A stretch of DNA of 63,871 bases from Bacteroidales bacterium UBA4814 (GCA_002402465.1 DHFW01000018.1:1-63871), one strand, 5' to 3'. Shown: positions 8,069 to 17,236, numbered from the stretch's first letter. A program made the numbers and translations. The notes: a model not told the origin generated them from the sequence alone.

Positions 8069-8083
8069 CAGGAGGTGCTTATA

Positions 8084-9094
8084 ATGGTTAGCCGCATATG
8101 GCCTTTGCAGAGACTGCGAAACATTTACCGCGATCCTGGCAGGAGAAAAAAACTGTATGTTTTTCTGGTGTGCCTGTTTTGCAGTGCTTTTTTCTGGCTC
8201 TTCATCAAGCTTTCGCGAGAAGCCCAGGCAGTTATCGAAAGGCCGCTGGTAATCAGCGAGGTTCCTTCTGATTTAGTTATCGCCCAGCAAAGCCACTCGC
8301 GCATTCAGCTTACCATTCAAACCACCGGCGCGCGGCTGCTTGCCAGCCGCTATCTTCGGTCAGCCGATACCTTATTTTTGGATGCCGGCACCTTTGGCCG
8401 CACCACCCGTGGAGGCGAATTATTGCACTTTGTTACGGCTGCCCAAATGCGAAGTATCCTTTCGGGCCAGCTCGACGGTGGCCGAAGCCTCACGGACATA
8501 TGGCCTGATACGGTTTTTGTAAACCTGGCTTATGCGAGCCAAAAAAAAGTGCCCGTAACCCTCAATGCCAGCATTTCTTTCGAAAAACGCTTCAGGCAGT
8601 ATGGCGAAATCAGCTTGCAACCCGATAGCGTGGTGGTTTGGGGACCCCGCCATCTGGTGGATACTCTCCGTGCCATTGGCACTGAAAACCTGGTGTTCGA
8701 AAATCTGAGTAAAACCATTGAACAGCAGGTGGTGCTTCAAAACCCGGCCTTGGGGCAGGGGCTCACTCTTGAAACCCGGCAGGTGAGCCTTATCATCCCT
8801 GTGGAGGAATTTACCGAGAAATCGCTCGAGCTTGGTTTGAGGGTGCTTTGCCAACACGACAACGGGGCCGTGCACAACCTGAGGCTCTTTCCCAACAGGG
8901 TCAGCGTTGTTTGCCTGGTAGCCCTGAAAGATTACGCCAGGGTGGAGCCTTCGCTTTTTGTGGCTCATGTGATTTGCCCGGCCGAGAACCTGCCCGAATC
9001 GCACCACCTGGAGGTGATCGTGGATACATACCCCGACTTTGTTGCCATTCAGCACATAAGACCAGCCACCGTCGAATTTCTGATCATGGAGTAA
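8084..9094 (+). CDS. YbbR-like domain protein (CdaR-related)
   Basis: A 336-aa protein with a short cytoplasmic N terminus, one membrane helix (YVFLVCLFCSAFFWLFIKL) and an extracytoplasmic part. The opening IERPLVISEVPSDLVI and the later KKVPVTLNASISFEKRF and PDSVVVWGPRHLVDTLRAI are typical of repeated YbbR domains. In Firmicutes such proteins (CdaR) regulate the diadenylate cyclase CdaA. Here cdaA is encoded elsewhere (51849-52688). The ATG at 8084 is preceded by AGGAGG at eight bases, a rare clear Shine-Dalgarno site in this window. It decides against the GTG three codons upstream. Confidence 0.82.
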   Translation: MVSRIWPLQRLRNIYRDPGRRKKLYVFLVCLFCSAFFWLFIKLSREAQAVIERPLVISEVPSDLVIAQQSHSRIQLTIQTTGARLLASRYLRSADTLFLDAGTFGRTTRGGELLHFVTAAQMRSILSGQLDGGRSLTDIWPDTVFVNLAYASQKKVPVTLNASISFEKRFRQYGEISLQPDSVVVWGPRHLVDTLRAIGTENLVFENLSKTIEQQVVLQNPALGQGLTLETRQVSLIIPVEEFTEKSLELGLRVLCQHDNGAVHNLRLFPNRVSVVCLVALKDYARVEPSLFVAHVICPAENLPESHHLEVIVDTYPDFVAIQHIRPATVEFLIME

Positions 9095-9097
9095 ATT

Positions 9098-9246
9098 TAC
9101 TAATACTCAAATCTGCTAATCTGCAAATTCCCTAATTCCCCTAATCCCCTAATCCCCTAATCCCCTAATCCTCAAATCAGCTAATCCCCTAATCCTCAAA
9201 TCAGCTAATCCCCTAATCCTCAAATCTGCTAATCCCCTTATTTGCT
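9098..9246 (+). repeat. Short tandem repeat tract upstream of coaE
   Basis: An octamer CCCCTAAT recurs several times near 9138-9170. It then becomes part of a roughly 24-base unit (CCCCTAATCCTCAAATCAGC plus TAAT) repeated about three times up to 9235. The tract ends within about 10 bases of the coaE start codon, so it occupies the expected promoter or leader. Such tracts can change copy number by slippage. Confidence 0.85.
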
Positions 9247-9247
9247 T

Positions 9248-9841
9248 ATGCTTCAAGTTGGAATAACCGGAAATATTGGAAGTGGAAAAACCACGGTTTG
9301 CAGGGTTTTCGAAATTCTTGGAGTTCCGGTGTATTATGCCGATCTGAGGGCAAGAGCCATAATGGAGAAACACGAAGTGCTAGAGCAGGTGGTTGGGGCG
9401 TTTGGTCGGGAGGTGCTGGACGAAAACGGGCAGTTGCAGCGAAAGCTTCTGGCGGCCATAGTTTTTAATAACAAGGAAAAGCTTGAAAGGCTCAATGCCA
9501 TTGTGCATCCGCTGGTGCGCGAAGATTATCGGCAGTGGGTTGCTGCCCAGCACCACCAGGCCTATGTTATGCAGGAAGCGGCTATATTGTTCGAAACAGG
9601 CATGGCCGCCAGTTTCGACAAAGTGATTGTAGTGGCTGCCCCGCTCGAATTGCGCATTGCACGCGTGCAACAGCGCGATGGGGTAAGCCGAAGTGAGGTG
9701 CTGCGCCGGGCCGCCAACCAGCTGGAGGAGAAAGAGTTGATTGAAAGGGCCGACTTTGTCGTACACAACGACGACAGCCAACTGGTCATTCCTCAGGTGC
9801 TGGCCATCGACCGGGAGCTCAGGCGGCTGAAACAATTTTAA
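9248..9841 (+). CDS. coaE: Dephospho-CoA kinase
   Basis: Cytoplasmic kinase (197 aa) for the last step of coenzyme A synthesis. It starts MLQVGITGNIGSGKTTVCRVF, with the P-loop GNIGSGKT. It continues with GVPVYYADLRARAIM and the conserved LNAIVHPLVREDY. The ATG at 9248 is preferred to the TTG two codons upstream. The tandem repeat tract just upstream is unusual for a gene that is normally essential. Confidence 0.95.
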   Translation: MLQVGITGNIGSGKTTVCRVFEILGVPVYYADLRARAIMEKHEVLEQVVGAFGREVLDENGQLQRKLLAAIVFNNKEKLERLNAIVHPLVREDYRQWVAAQHHQAYVMQEAAILFETGMAASFDKVIVVAAPLELRIARVQQRDGVSRSEVLRRAANQLEEKELIERADFVVHNDDSQLVIPQVLAIDRELRRLKQF

Positions 9842-9909
9842 AATTGCTGTGTTTGTATAATAATAACCCTTTCGGGAAAAGCGTTTGTAACTGTAATAAT
9901 AAGGACAGG

Positions 9910-10995
9910 ATGTCGAAGAAACTATTTGTTGCCCTTTTTGCCTTATTGGCGTTGTTGCCGGCACAGCTGTTATCTCAGCAAAGTGGCAGAGCATATGAAT
10001 TTCTGGGGCTCCCGGTTTCTGCAAGAGTCACTGCCCTGGGGGGGTACGCCATACCTAACCACGACACCGACCTGGACGCAGCCCTGATGTACCCCTCCTT
10101 GCTCAGGCCCGAGGTCAGCACCCACCTTTCTCTGAATTTTGCAGATTATTTTGGCGATATCAATTACGGCACTGTGGCTTTTGCCAGGAACTTCGAGCGC
10201 ATCGGCACCTTCAGCGCTTCGTTGCAATACATTGATTACGGCGTTTTTACCGAGGCCGACGAAACCGGCGAGACTTACGGGCAGTTTGGCGCCGGCGAAT
10301 ACAGCTTTGCCGTTGGCTGGGGGCGCCCGCTCAGCGAGCGCTATGCCATTGGCGCAAATCTTAAAACTATTTACTCTTCGCTCTACGAATATTATTCCTG
10401 GGGCCTTGCCGCCGATGTTTCGGTAACTTATATGAATACAGAAAGCCAGCTGGCTGCCGGCCTGGTGGCCCGCAACATTGGCCGTCAGGTGGCTCATTAT
10501 CGCGAAAACAACAGCGAGAATCTGCCTTTCGACCTGGTGTTCGGGGTGTCGAAAAAGCTTTTGAACGCCCCCCTGCGTTTTTCTATCGTGGCACATAACC
10601 TGAACCGCTTCGACCTGACCTACGAGTCGATCATCAGCCTGCCGGGACAGGAATACTGGGGAGCGGAGCCCGGACAGACGGCCAGCGAGCGGATGAGCGA
10701 TTTTACCGATAACCTCATGCGGCATATGGTGGTGGGCGTAGAGTTTCTTCCCAGTCAGAATTTTGCTTTCCGTTTGGGCTACAACTACCGTCGCCGCCAG
10801 GAGATGAAAATTGACAGTCGCCTATCAACCGTTGGCTTTTCATGGGGGTTTGGAGTGAAGATTTCCCGTTTTCAGCTTAATTACGGGCGCTCCAATTACC
10901 ACCTGGCAGGGGCTCCCAACCACATTTCCATCAGTACCAGCATCAACGATTTGTTTAACTTTGCCGGCAACGTACCTCCCCAGCCTGAGTTATGA
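9910..10995 (+). CDS. porQ: Type IX secretion system protein PorQ
   Basis: Outer-membrane beta-barrel protein (361 aa) of the type IX secretion system; in Porphyromonas PorQ helps the PorU/PorV/PorZ attachment complex. A signal peptide (LFVALFALLALLPAQLLSQQ) precedes YEFLGLPVSARVTALGGYAI, the typical opening of this family. Repeated amphipathic strands such as YSWGLAADVSVTYMN follow. The start at 9910 is chosen because the signal peptide follows directly and AAGGA lies upstream. The stop overlaps the ispH start (ATGA). Confidence 0.88.
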   Translation: MSKKLFVALFALLALLPAQLLSQQSGRAYEFLGLPVSARVTALGGYAIPNHDTDLDAALMYPSLLRPEVSTHLSLNFADYFGDINYGTVAFARNFERIGTFSASLQYIDYGVFTEADETGETYGQFGAGEYSFAVGWGRPLSERYAIGANLKTIYSSLYEYYSWGLAADVSVTYMNTESQLAAGLVARNIGRQVAHYRENNSENLPFDLVFGVSKKLLNAPLRFSIVAHNLNRFDLTYESIISLPGQEYWGAEPGQTASERMSDFTDNLMRHMVVGVEFLPSQNFAFRLGYNYRRRQEMKIDSRLSTVGFSWGFGVKISRFQLNYGRSNYHLAGAPNHISISTSINDLFNFAGNVPPQPEL

Positions 10996-11861
10996 TCGTA
11001 GAAATTGAAGCCACCAGCGGGTTTTGTTTTGGTGTGGAGCGTGCCGTCGAAGCCGCCGAAAAAGCCCTTGCCGGCAACAATGAAGTTTTTTGCCTTGGTG
11101 AGATCGTGCACAATCCCCATGAAGTGCAAAGGCTCAGCAACAAAGGCCTTAAGCGCATCATTCATAATACCTTGCCATCCCTTTCGGGAAAAACCGTTAT
11201 GATCCGTGCCCATGGCGAGCCGCCTGAGACCTACCAAACCATCCGCCAAAGCAAAAACAAACTGATAGATGCCACCTGCCCCGTAGTGCTGAAACTGCAG
11301 AAAAGAGTTAAAAAAGCCTGGGAAGAAAACCCCAACGCCCAGATTGTGATTTACGGCAAGCCAGGCCACCCAGAAGTGGTTAGCCTCTCTGGTCAGATCG
11401 GCCACAAGGCGATAATTGTTTCCGACCAGCACGAGAGTCTCGAAAAAATTGACTTTCGCAAGTCTGTAGTGCTGTTTAGCCAAACTACCCAAAGTCTTGA
11501 AGGTTTTCATGGGTTGGTAAAGGAGCTTGAGTGCAGGCTCAAAAATCATCATGCCGGTCTTTCTGAAGCCTTGATTGTAAACGACACCATTTGCAGGCAA
11601 GTTTCGAGGCGTGGTCCGGCCATAAAAAAGTTTGCTCTGAGCCACGATGTGGTTATTTTTGTCAGCGGAGCCAACAGTTCTAACGGACGCTACCTTTTTG
11701 GCCTTTGCCTTGAGGCAAACTCTAACTCGTATTTAATTGAACAGGCTGGCGAGCTGAGAAAGGATTGGTTTAAAGGCGCCCGAAGTACCGGAATTACCGG
11801 TGCCACCTCTACACCGCGCTGGCAATTGGAGGAAATCGCACAGGCCATAAAAAATCTGTAA
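10992..11861 (+). CDS. ispH: 4-hydroxy-3-methylbut-2-enyl diphosphate reductase
   Basis: Iron-sulfur enzyme (289 aa) that makes isopentenyl and dimethylallyl diphosphate in the MEP pathway. The three cluster cysteines are in SGFCFGVERAV, DATCPVVLKLQ and NDTICRQVSRRG. The substrate-binding histidine segments GEIVHNPHEV and RAHGEPP and the C-terminal TGATSTPRW are present. It is coupled to porQ by a four-base overlap and is followed 10 bases later by the subtilase gene. Confidence 0.95.
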   Translation: MIVEIEATSGFCFGVERAVEAAEKALAGNNEVFCLGEIVHNPHEVQRLSNKGLKRIIHNTLPSLSGKTVMIRAHGEPPETYQTIRQSKNKLIDATCPVVLKLQKRVKKAWEENPNAQIVIYGKPGHPEVVSLSGQIGHKAIIVSDQHESLEKIDFRKSVVLFSQTTQSLEGFHGLVKELECRLKNHHAGLSEALIVNDTICRQVSRRGPAIKKFALSHDVVIFVSGANSSNGRYLFGLCLEANSNSYLIEQAGELRKDWFKGARSTGITGATSTPRWQLEEIAQAIKNL

Positions 11862-11871
11862 AAAAAGTTTC

Positions 11872-13506
11872 ATGAAGTTGTTAATCATTTTTTGTTTCCT
11901 GTGGTTTGCCCAGGTTTTTTCCCAACCTGCCGGGTCGCAGCCAGCCGGATTTTTTCCTCAGGCAGGGGCTACAGAGAATGTCTGGGTGTTTTTTACCGAT
12001 AAGGAAAACGTGGAGTTCGATCCTTTTGCATTTTTCCATCCGAAGGCCATTGAGCGCCGCCTCAGGCACGGCCAGGATCTTTTCGATGAAATTGACTTCC
12101 CCGTAAGGGCAGACTACCTGCAAACCATTGCCGGAATGGTAGATTCGCTGGATGTGGTGTCGCGATGGTTCAATGCAATTAGTGTTTATGCCAGCCCATT
12201 GCAACTGGAAGCTTTAGAAAGGCTCGATTTTGTTGATCGCATCGAGTACATGACTTTGAACCTGCTACCTGCTGCATATACAACAGAGGAGGAGCCAATT
12301 ATTTCAAAGTTCAGTACAAAAGATATGGAGCTGCTGCTGGCGCATACCGCTCACCTGAAAGGACGGTGGTTTCATAAAAACGGCTTCGATGGGCAGGGTA
12401 TTCGCATTGCCATTTTCGATGCCGGGTTTCCCGGCGTAGATAATCATCCTGCTTTCAAAGATATTCTCAGCGAGAACCGCATTGTGGCTACCCGCGATTT
12501 TGTGCGCAACCGGCAAGGTGTATTTCATAAAAACAGTCATGGCACCAGCGTAATGTCGGTGATAGGGGGCCGGATCGACAGCATACCCATCGGATTAGCT
12601 ACCGGCGCCGAGTTTTTGCTGGCCCGCACCGAAACATGGACTGAGTCTTTTTCGGAAGAGAAAAACTGGCTGGCAGCCGTTGAATGGGCCGATCAGCATG
12701 GTGCGGATATCATAAACTCTTCGCTGGGATACACCCGCCACCGCTATTTTCCTGAGGATATGGACGGAAACAGTTCGCTGGTGGCAAGGGCTGCTGCCAT
12801 CGCCTTCCAAAAAGGGATGCTAATTGTGAATGCCGCCGGCAATGAAGGGGGTATTGAAAGCTGGAAAATTATTGGCACGCCGGCCGATGCACCGGAAGTG
12901 CTTTCGGTGGGTGCGGTCGATTTTCCCTCTTTGCTGAGGGCCGATTACTCATCCAGGGGGCCAACCGCCGATGGCAGGCTTAGCCCCTCGGTCTCGGCTC
13001 TGGGAACCGTATATGCCGCGGGGAAATCCGGGTTTAAACGCATACAGGGCACCTCTTTTGCCAGCCCTTTGCTGGCCGGTTTCGCAGCCTGCCTGTGGCA
13101 AATGCACCCCGATTGGACCAACCAGCAAGTGTTTGATGCCATGCAGCAAAGCGCCACCCTGTTTCCTTATTTCGACTATTCGCACGGATATGGCATTCCG
13201 CAGGCCGATTTCTTTTTCAGAAATAAATCACTGGAAATTCAGCCAACATTTGAGTTTGAAATCACCAAGGATACCCTGAAAGTAGTGAGCCGCTTAAAAG
13301 TAATTAATGACAAGGGGCTCGACCGGCAGGACCGATACCTTTACTACCAGGTAAGGGATGCCAGCGACAGGGTAATGGAATATTTTGTGTTGCTGGCCAC
13401 TGAAACAGAAATATTGAAACTGAACCTGAGCGACTTTGAGCAAGGAAAGAAAATTTTGGTTCACCTGGCGGGTTATACATCTGCCTGGACCTTTTTAAAC
13501 CAATGA
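11872..13506 (+). CDS. Subtilisin-like (S8) serine protease
   Basis: Exported peptidase of 544 aa with a signal peptide (LLIIFCFLWFAQVFSQ) and an N-terminal propeptide-like region to about residue 150. An S8 domain follows with catalytic Asp183 (IAIFDAGFPGVD), His223 (NSHGTSVMSVIGG), oxyanion Asn324 (NAAGNEGG) and Ser395 (GTSFASPLLAG). About 100 residues of beta-rich sequence follow. No type IX sorting domain is visible at the C terminus even though porQ lies two genes upstream, so export to the periplasm or outer membrane is more likely than T9SS cargo. Confidence 0.9.
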   Translation: MKLLIIFCFLWFAQVFSQPAGSQPAGFFPQAGATENVWVFFTDKENVEFDPFAFFHPKAIERRLRHGQDLFDEIDFPVRADYLQTIAGMVDSLDVVSRWFNAISVYASPLQLEALERLDFVDRIEYMTLNLLPAAYTTEEEPIISKFSTKDMELLLAHTAHLKGRWFHKNGFDGQGIRIAIFDAGFPGVDNHPAFKDILSENRIVATRDFVRNRQGVFHKNSHGTSVMSVIGGRIDSIPIGLATGAEFLLARTETWTESFSEEKNWLAAVEWADQHGADIINSSLGYTRHRYFPEDMDGNSSLVARAAAIAFQKGMLIVNAAGNEGGIESWKIIGTPADAPEVLSVGAVDFPSLLRADYSSRGPTADGRLSPSVSALGTVYAAGKSGFKRIQGTSFASPLLAGFAACLWQMHPDWTNQQVFDAMQQSATLFPYFDYSHGYGIPQADFFFRNKSLEIQPTFEFEITKDTLKVVSRLKVINDKGLDRQDRYLYYQVRDASDRVMEYFVLLATETEILKLNLSDFEQGKKILVHLAGYTSAWTFLNQ

Positions 13507-13510
13507 TGAT

Positions 13511-14224
13511 ATGCTGATACGATTTTTTGTGCTGATTCTGATGGGTGTGCTTGCAGGTCTTCCTGCCAAAGCGCAGGAAGTGCTTGTTTACGAAGACTTG
13601 AAGGGCGATACCCTCAAGTCGGAGTATGGTATGAACCGCAAGCACTACAGGCACCCTTTTATTGGGTTTGGCTTTTTTGCCGGGGATGCGGGTGGTCCAA
13701 AAGGAAAAATTAAATCGACCAATTCGTGGGCCTTTGAATATGGTTATCGCTACAAAAGGAAGTTTAATCACTACCTTTCGGCCGGTGCCGAATGGAGTTT
13801 CAGCAGGCTGCAGTATTCGCCGTCTGCCTGGGAGTTGGCCAGCCTTATGGGCGACATGCCTCTGAACAGCGAAAAACTGGTGATGGTGCAAACCGGCTTG
13901 GGGCTGTATCAGCGTTTCAACTGGCAAAAACGCCGTGGCGACTTCATCGGACGCTTTATCGATATTGGCGTGTATGGCAACTGGACTTTTGCCTCGAGGT
14001 ATGTGTATGCTTTCGAGCAGCCCACCGGCGAAAAGGTGAAAGTGAAAAAATCGGGACTCGACTATGTGCAGCCTTTTGATTACGGACTGCTGGCAAGGAT
14101 AGGTTTTGGCAATTTTGTGCTCAAATCAAGCTATCGCTTTTCCGATCATTTTAAATCTGAATCGGGCCTGGAAGAGTTTCCGCGCTTCTATTTCGGATTT
14201 GAAATGGGTTTACACCCTTTCTGA
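13511..14224 (+). CDS. Predicted outer-membrane beta-barrel protein
   Basis: A 237-aa protein with a signal peptide (MLIRFFVLILMGVLAGLPAKA). Alternating aromatic and polar strands follow (SWAFEYGYRYKRKFNHYLSA, RFYFGFEMGLHPF) and it ends in Phe, as many outer-membrane barrels do. No specific family was recognised. It begins four bases after the subtilase stop codon and is probably co-transcribed. It is convergent with the O-methyltransferase gene. Confidence 0.65.
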   Translation: MLIRFFVLILMGVLAGLPAKAQEVLVYEDLKGDTLKSEYGMNRKHYRHPFIGFGFFAGDAGGPKGKIKSTNSWAFEYGYRYKRKFNHYLSAGAEWSFSRLQYSPSAWELASLMGDMPLNSEKLVMVQTGLGLYQRFNWQKRRGDFIGRFIDIGVYGNWTFASRYVYAFEQPTGEKVKVKKSGLDYVQPFDYGLLARIGFGNFVLKSSYRFSDHFKSESGLEEFPRFYFGFEMGLHPF

Positions 14225-14231
14225 AAAACTG

Positions 14232-14867
14232 CTATTTTTTTCTGATAATGGTAAGCCCATCGCGATAGGGGATCAGCACGCGGTTAATCCCGGCGTGTTG
14301 CCTGATGTGCTCATTGAACTGAATGATACCCCTGGTTTCGGTATCGGCAGTGGCTGGTTCCTGCATAACTTTCCCATCCCACAACACATTGTCGGCCAGA
14401 ACAATGCCTCCCCGTGGCATTTTGTCGAAAACCATTTCAAAGTAGTTTACATAGTTTTCCTTGTCGGCGTCAATAAAGACAAGGTCGAAAGTTTCATCAA
14501 GGGTAGGAATCACTTCAATGGCTTCACCAATGTGCTGAATGATCTTATTTTCCAGGCCGGCTTCTACAATAAAGGTCCTGGCAAAATCTTCCAGTTCGGG
14601 GTTGTGATCTATTGTGTGCAACAAGCCATCTTCTGTGAGGCCCTGTGCCAGGCAAATGGCCGAATAACCAGTATAAGTGCCGATTTCGAGAATACGCCGG
14701 GAGGGCTTAATGATGCTGATCATTTCGAGCAATTTGCCTTGCAGGTGGCCCGAAAGCATGCGTGGCTTTAGCACCTTTGCTTGGGTCTCGCGGCTTAGGC
14801 GCTGCAATACGGGCGACTCAGGGTCGCTCATTTTGCGGGCGTAGGCCTCTATTTTTTCTGAAATCAT
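14232..14867 (-). CDS. SAM-dependent O-methyltransferase (caffeoyl-CoA OMT-like)
   Basis: A 211-aa class I methyltransferase of the Methyltransf_3 family. The SAM-binding motif is RILEIGTYTGYSAICLAQGL. The metal/active-site region is TFDLVFIDADKENYVNYFE, then GGIVLADNVLWDGKV. The methyl acceptor cannot be predicted; catechol-type or hydroxylated compounds are usual for the family. It is the last gene of the minus-strand ruvX-def-M16-OMT group and starts three bases after the M16 stop codon. Confidence 0.9.
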   Translation of the reverse strand: MISEKIEAYARKMSDPESPVLQRLSRETQAKVLKPRMLSGHLQGKLLEMISIIKPSRRILEIGTYTGYSAICLAQGLTEDGLLHTIDHNPELEDFARTFIVEAGLENKIIQHIGEAIEVIPTLDETFDLVFIDADKENYVNYFEMVFDKMPRGGIVLADNVLWDGKVMQEPATADTETRGIIQFNEHIRQHAGINRVLIPYRDGLTIIRKK

Positions 14868-14870
14868 TGC

Positions 14871-16097
14871 TTACCGGGGTTTGAAAGTGAGCATACTCAG
14901 GTGCCCGGGGTCAAACACCTCATTGGCGGTTTCGAGCAGCTCGGCGGCACTAACTGCTTCAATTTTCTGGTTGATCTCTTCGATGGAATCCACCTTGTCG
15001 TATAACAGTATGCTTTTTCCCATCGAGAGCATTTCGGCCAGGTTCGATTCGAAGGAGATGGCTACCTGCCCGATAAGCTGCTGTTTGGCCCTTTTGAGCT
15101 GCAGAAGACCCAGTTGGTTGCTGCGGAAGCGGTTCAGTTCCTTGCGTATTAGCGAAAGCGTTTTGTCGATGTAGTCGGCATCGGTACCAAAATAAATGCT
15201 GAAAATGCCCGAGTCGGAATAGGGCAGATAATGGCTTTCGATGTTATAGCAGAAGCCGTGTTTTTCGCGCACCGCCATATTTAGACGTGAATTTAGTCCT
15301 GGCCCTCCCAACATATTGTTAAGCAGTATTAGCGCAGTTTTTTTGGAGTCGTCGGCTTTGTAGGCAGGGCCACCAAGCACGCAGTGGGCCTGGTGGTTGC
15401 GGCGCTTCACCACTTTCTCTTTTGGCACATATCCATTGTAAGCCTGCCGCAGGTTTTTGCGACTGCTAATGGGGGCGTGGCCAAAATATTTCTCGGCCAG
15501 ACGAACCAGCTCTGAAAAAGGAATGCGTCCCACCGAGCAAATCACCATCTCTTCGGTGGCGTAGTTACGGTCAATAAATTGTGCAATATGCTCGCGTCCA
15601 AAAGTTTTCAGGGTTTTGGGTGTGCCCAGAATGTTGCGCCCCAGCGGATGCCCGTCGAACACCACCCCATCGAAATCGTCGAAAATTTGTTCACCGGGGT
15701 TGTCCTTGTAAGAGTTGATTTCGTCAATGATAATGTCTTTTTCCTTCTCCAGCTCCCTTTCGGGGAAAACCGAGTTGAAGAGAAGGTCGGACAGCAAGTC
15801 GAACCAGCGCTGGTAGTAAGTGTGCATAAAGGAAGCATGAATGCAGGTGTCTTCCTTGGTGGTGTAAGCGTTGAGCTCACCGCCCACGTTTTCCATATGG
15901 CTGAGGATGTGGTGGGCGCGGCGTTTTTGGGTGCCTTTAAAAATGACGTGCTCAATAAAGTGGGCCAGGCCCTGCTCATTGTGCTCTTCGTCGCGCGAGC
16001 CGGCGTTGATGGTCAGCCCGCAATGCGCCACCCAGGAGTCGGTGGGTTTATGTATGATCCGAATGCCATTGGACAAACGGTGGCTAAGGTAGGTCAT
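14871..16097 (-). CDS. M16 family zinc peptidase
   Basis: A 408-aa cytoplasmic metallopeptidase related to processing peptidases. The inverted zinc motif HFIEH (about residues 46-50) lies in EQGLAHFIEHVIFKGT. The third ligand is in the downstream helix DIIIDEINSYKDNPGE. The C-terminal half is the inactive M16 domain with GGPGLNSRLNMAVREKHGFCY. The start overlaps the def stop codon (ATGA). The length of about 410 aa is normal for bacterial YmxG/PqqL-type M16B peptidases. Confidence 0.92.
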   Translation of the reverse strand: MTYLSHRLSNGIRIIHKPTDSWVAHCGLTINAGSRDEEHNEQGLAHFIEHVIFKGTQKRRAHHILSHMENVGGELNAYTTKEDTCIHASFMHTYYQRWFDLLSDLLFNSVFPERELEKEKDIIIDEINSYKDNPGEQIFDDFDGVVFDGHPLGRNILGTPKTLKTFGREHIAQFIDRNYATEEMVICSVGRIPFSELVRLAEKYFGHAPISSRKNLRQAYNGYVPKEKVVKRRNHQAHCVLGGPAYKADDSKKTALILLNNMLGGPGLNSRLNMAVREKHGFCYNIESHYLPYSDSGIFSIYFGTDADYIDKTLSLIRKELNRFRSNQLGLLQLKRAKQQLIGQVAISFESNLAEMLSMGKSILLYDKVDSIEEINQKIEAVSAAELLETANEVFDPGHLSMLTFKPR

Positions 16098-16657
16098 CGC
16101 TTTCTAAGGGGGTACTTCATGGGGTAGTCGGGATTCACGGCACCTTTCGAAATATTCATTAATTTGTTTCGGATAAGCCTGCGTTTCAATGGCGAAATGC
16201 GGTCAACCATCACAATGCCTTCCACATGATCATATTCGTGCTGAATAATGCGTGCAGAAAGCCCGTCAAACTCTTCCTCATGTGCAGTGAAATTTTCATC
16301 AAAATATTTTATCCTGATGTTTGAAAGGCGGTAAATGTCCTCGCGCAAATCGGGGAAACTCAGGCAGCCTTCGTTAAAGATCCATTCATTGCCCCACTGC
16401 TCCACAATAACAGGGTTTATGAAAACCTTCTTGAAACCTGCCAGTTTAGGATCTTCGTCATCAAAAGGCGAGGCATCGACCATAAACAAGCGGATGCTTT
16501 TGCCAACTTGCGGAGCCGCCAGACCCACGCCATTGGCATGGTACATGGTTTCCCACATATTGTTGATCAGTTCTTCAAGGCCCGGATAATCTTTGTCAAT
16601 ATTGGTGGCCTTGGTTTTCAGCACGGGATCGCCGTAGGCTACAATAGGTAATATCAT
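16094..16657 (-). CDS. def: Peptide deformylase
   Basis: Removes the formyl group from new proteins. The 187-aa protein has all three motifs: NGVGLAAPQVG (residues 42-52), EGCLSFP with metal ligand Cys98, and QHEYDHVEG with His140, Glu141 and His144. It overlaps ruvX upstream and the M16 peptidase gene downstream by four bases each. Confidence 0.97.
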   Translation of the reverse strand: MILPIVAYGDPVLKTKATNIDKDYPGLEELINNMWETMYHANGVGLAAPQVGKSIRLFMVDASPFDDEDPKLAGFKKVFINPVIVEQWGNEWIFNEGCLSFPDLREDIYRLSNIRIKYFDENFTAHEEEFDGLSARIIQHEYDHVEGIVMVDRISPLKRRLIRNKLMNISKGAVNPDYPMKYPLRKR

Positions 16658-17085
16658 TTTCTTTGTTCGGAATTTGACAACATTTCGAGGTATGACTGCA
16701 GCATAATCGTGGCGCTAATGGTGTCGACCAGGGCTTTGTCCTGCCGGGCTTTCTTGCCCAGGCCTGCATCGATCATGGTGCGCAAGGCCATTTGCGAGGT
16801 AAAGCGCTCGTCAATACGCTCAATACGCATATCGGGAAACTGTTTGCGCAGGTGCTTTACAAAAGGTTCGATGAAGCGCGCAGCATCCGAAGCCTGGTTT
16901 TTCATGTCGCGCGGTTCGCCCACTACTATGCATTCAACCGTTTCGCGAGCACAGTAATCCTTCAAAAAAGCCATCAGGTCCTTTACGTGCACCGTGGTCA
17001 GTCCGTTGGCGATCATCTTCAACTCGTCGGTCACCGCAAGGCCTACCCGCTTCTGCCCGTAATCTATAGCTAATATCCTACCCAT
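16654..17085 (-). CDS. ruvX: Holliday junction resolvase-like protein RuvX/YqgF
   Basis: A 143-aa RNase H-fold nuclease implicated in 16S rRNA 5' maturation and in recombination. It opens MGRILAIDYGQKRVGLAVTD with the first catalytic Asp and continues with CIVVGEPRDMKN and RIERIDERFTSQMA. Start 17085 (ATG) is preferred to the TTG one codon earlier. First gene of its minus-strand operon, with a promoter-like TACTTTTG at 17103-17110. Confidence 0.92.
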   Translation of the reverse strand: MGRILAIDYGQKRVGLAVTDELKMIANGLTTVHVKDLMAFLKDYCARETVECIVVGEPRDMKNQASDAARFIEPFVKHLRKQFPDMRIERIDERFTSQMALRTMIDAGLGKKARQDKALVDTISATIMLQSYLEMLSNSEQRK

Positions 17086-17102
17086 CAATTTATTTTGATG
17101 TG

Positions 17103-17110
17103 CAAAAGTA
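17103..17110 (-). promoter_or_regulatory. -7 element of the ruvX operon
   Basis: Minus-strand TACTTTTG matches TAnnTTTG, 17 bases before the start codon of ruvX. The adjoining 17110-17155 is purine-rich with repeated GGAGA words. Confidence 0.55.
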
Positions 17111-17228
17111 AGAAAAAATTGGGAGATTGGAGAAAGGAGAATGGAGTAATAAGAGGTATTTTTATTTAGGAAAAATACAAAACAAAGACGAATTTTTTCT
17201 TGTCGCTGTGGCTCTGAAATACAATTGT

Positions 17229-17236
17229 TATCTTTG
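17229..17236 (+). promoter_or_regulatory. -7 element of the PUL regulator gene
   Basis: TATCTTTG matches TAnnTTTG and lies 28 bases before the ATG at 17265. It supports that start codon over an in-frame start at 17127, which would lie upstream of the transcript. Confidence 0.55.

Noticed and set aside
9149..9373. Minus-strand open frame across the tandem repeats
   Set aside because: Its protein is just the translated repeat (RIRGLADL units) plus antisense coaE.
11872..13506. Subtilase as a type IX secretion cargo
   Set aside because: No recognisable T9SS C-terminal sorting domain; neighbouring porQ alone is not enough evidence.
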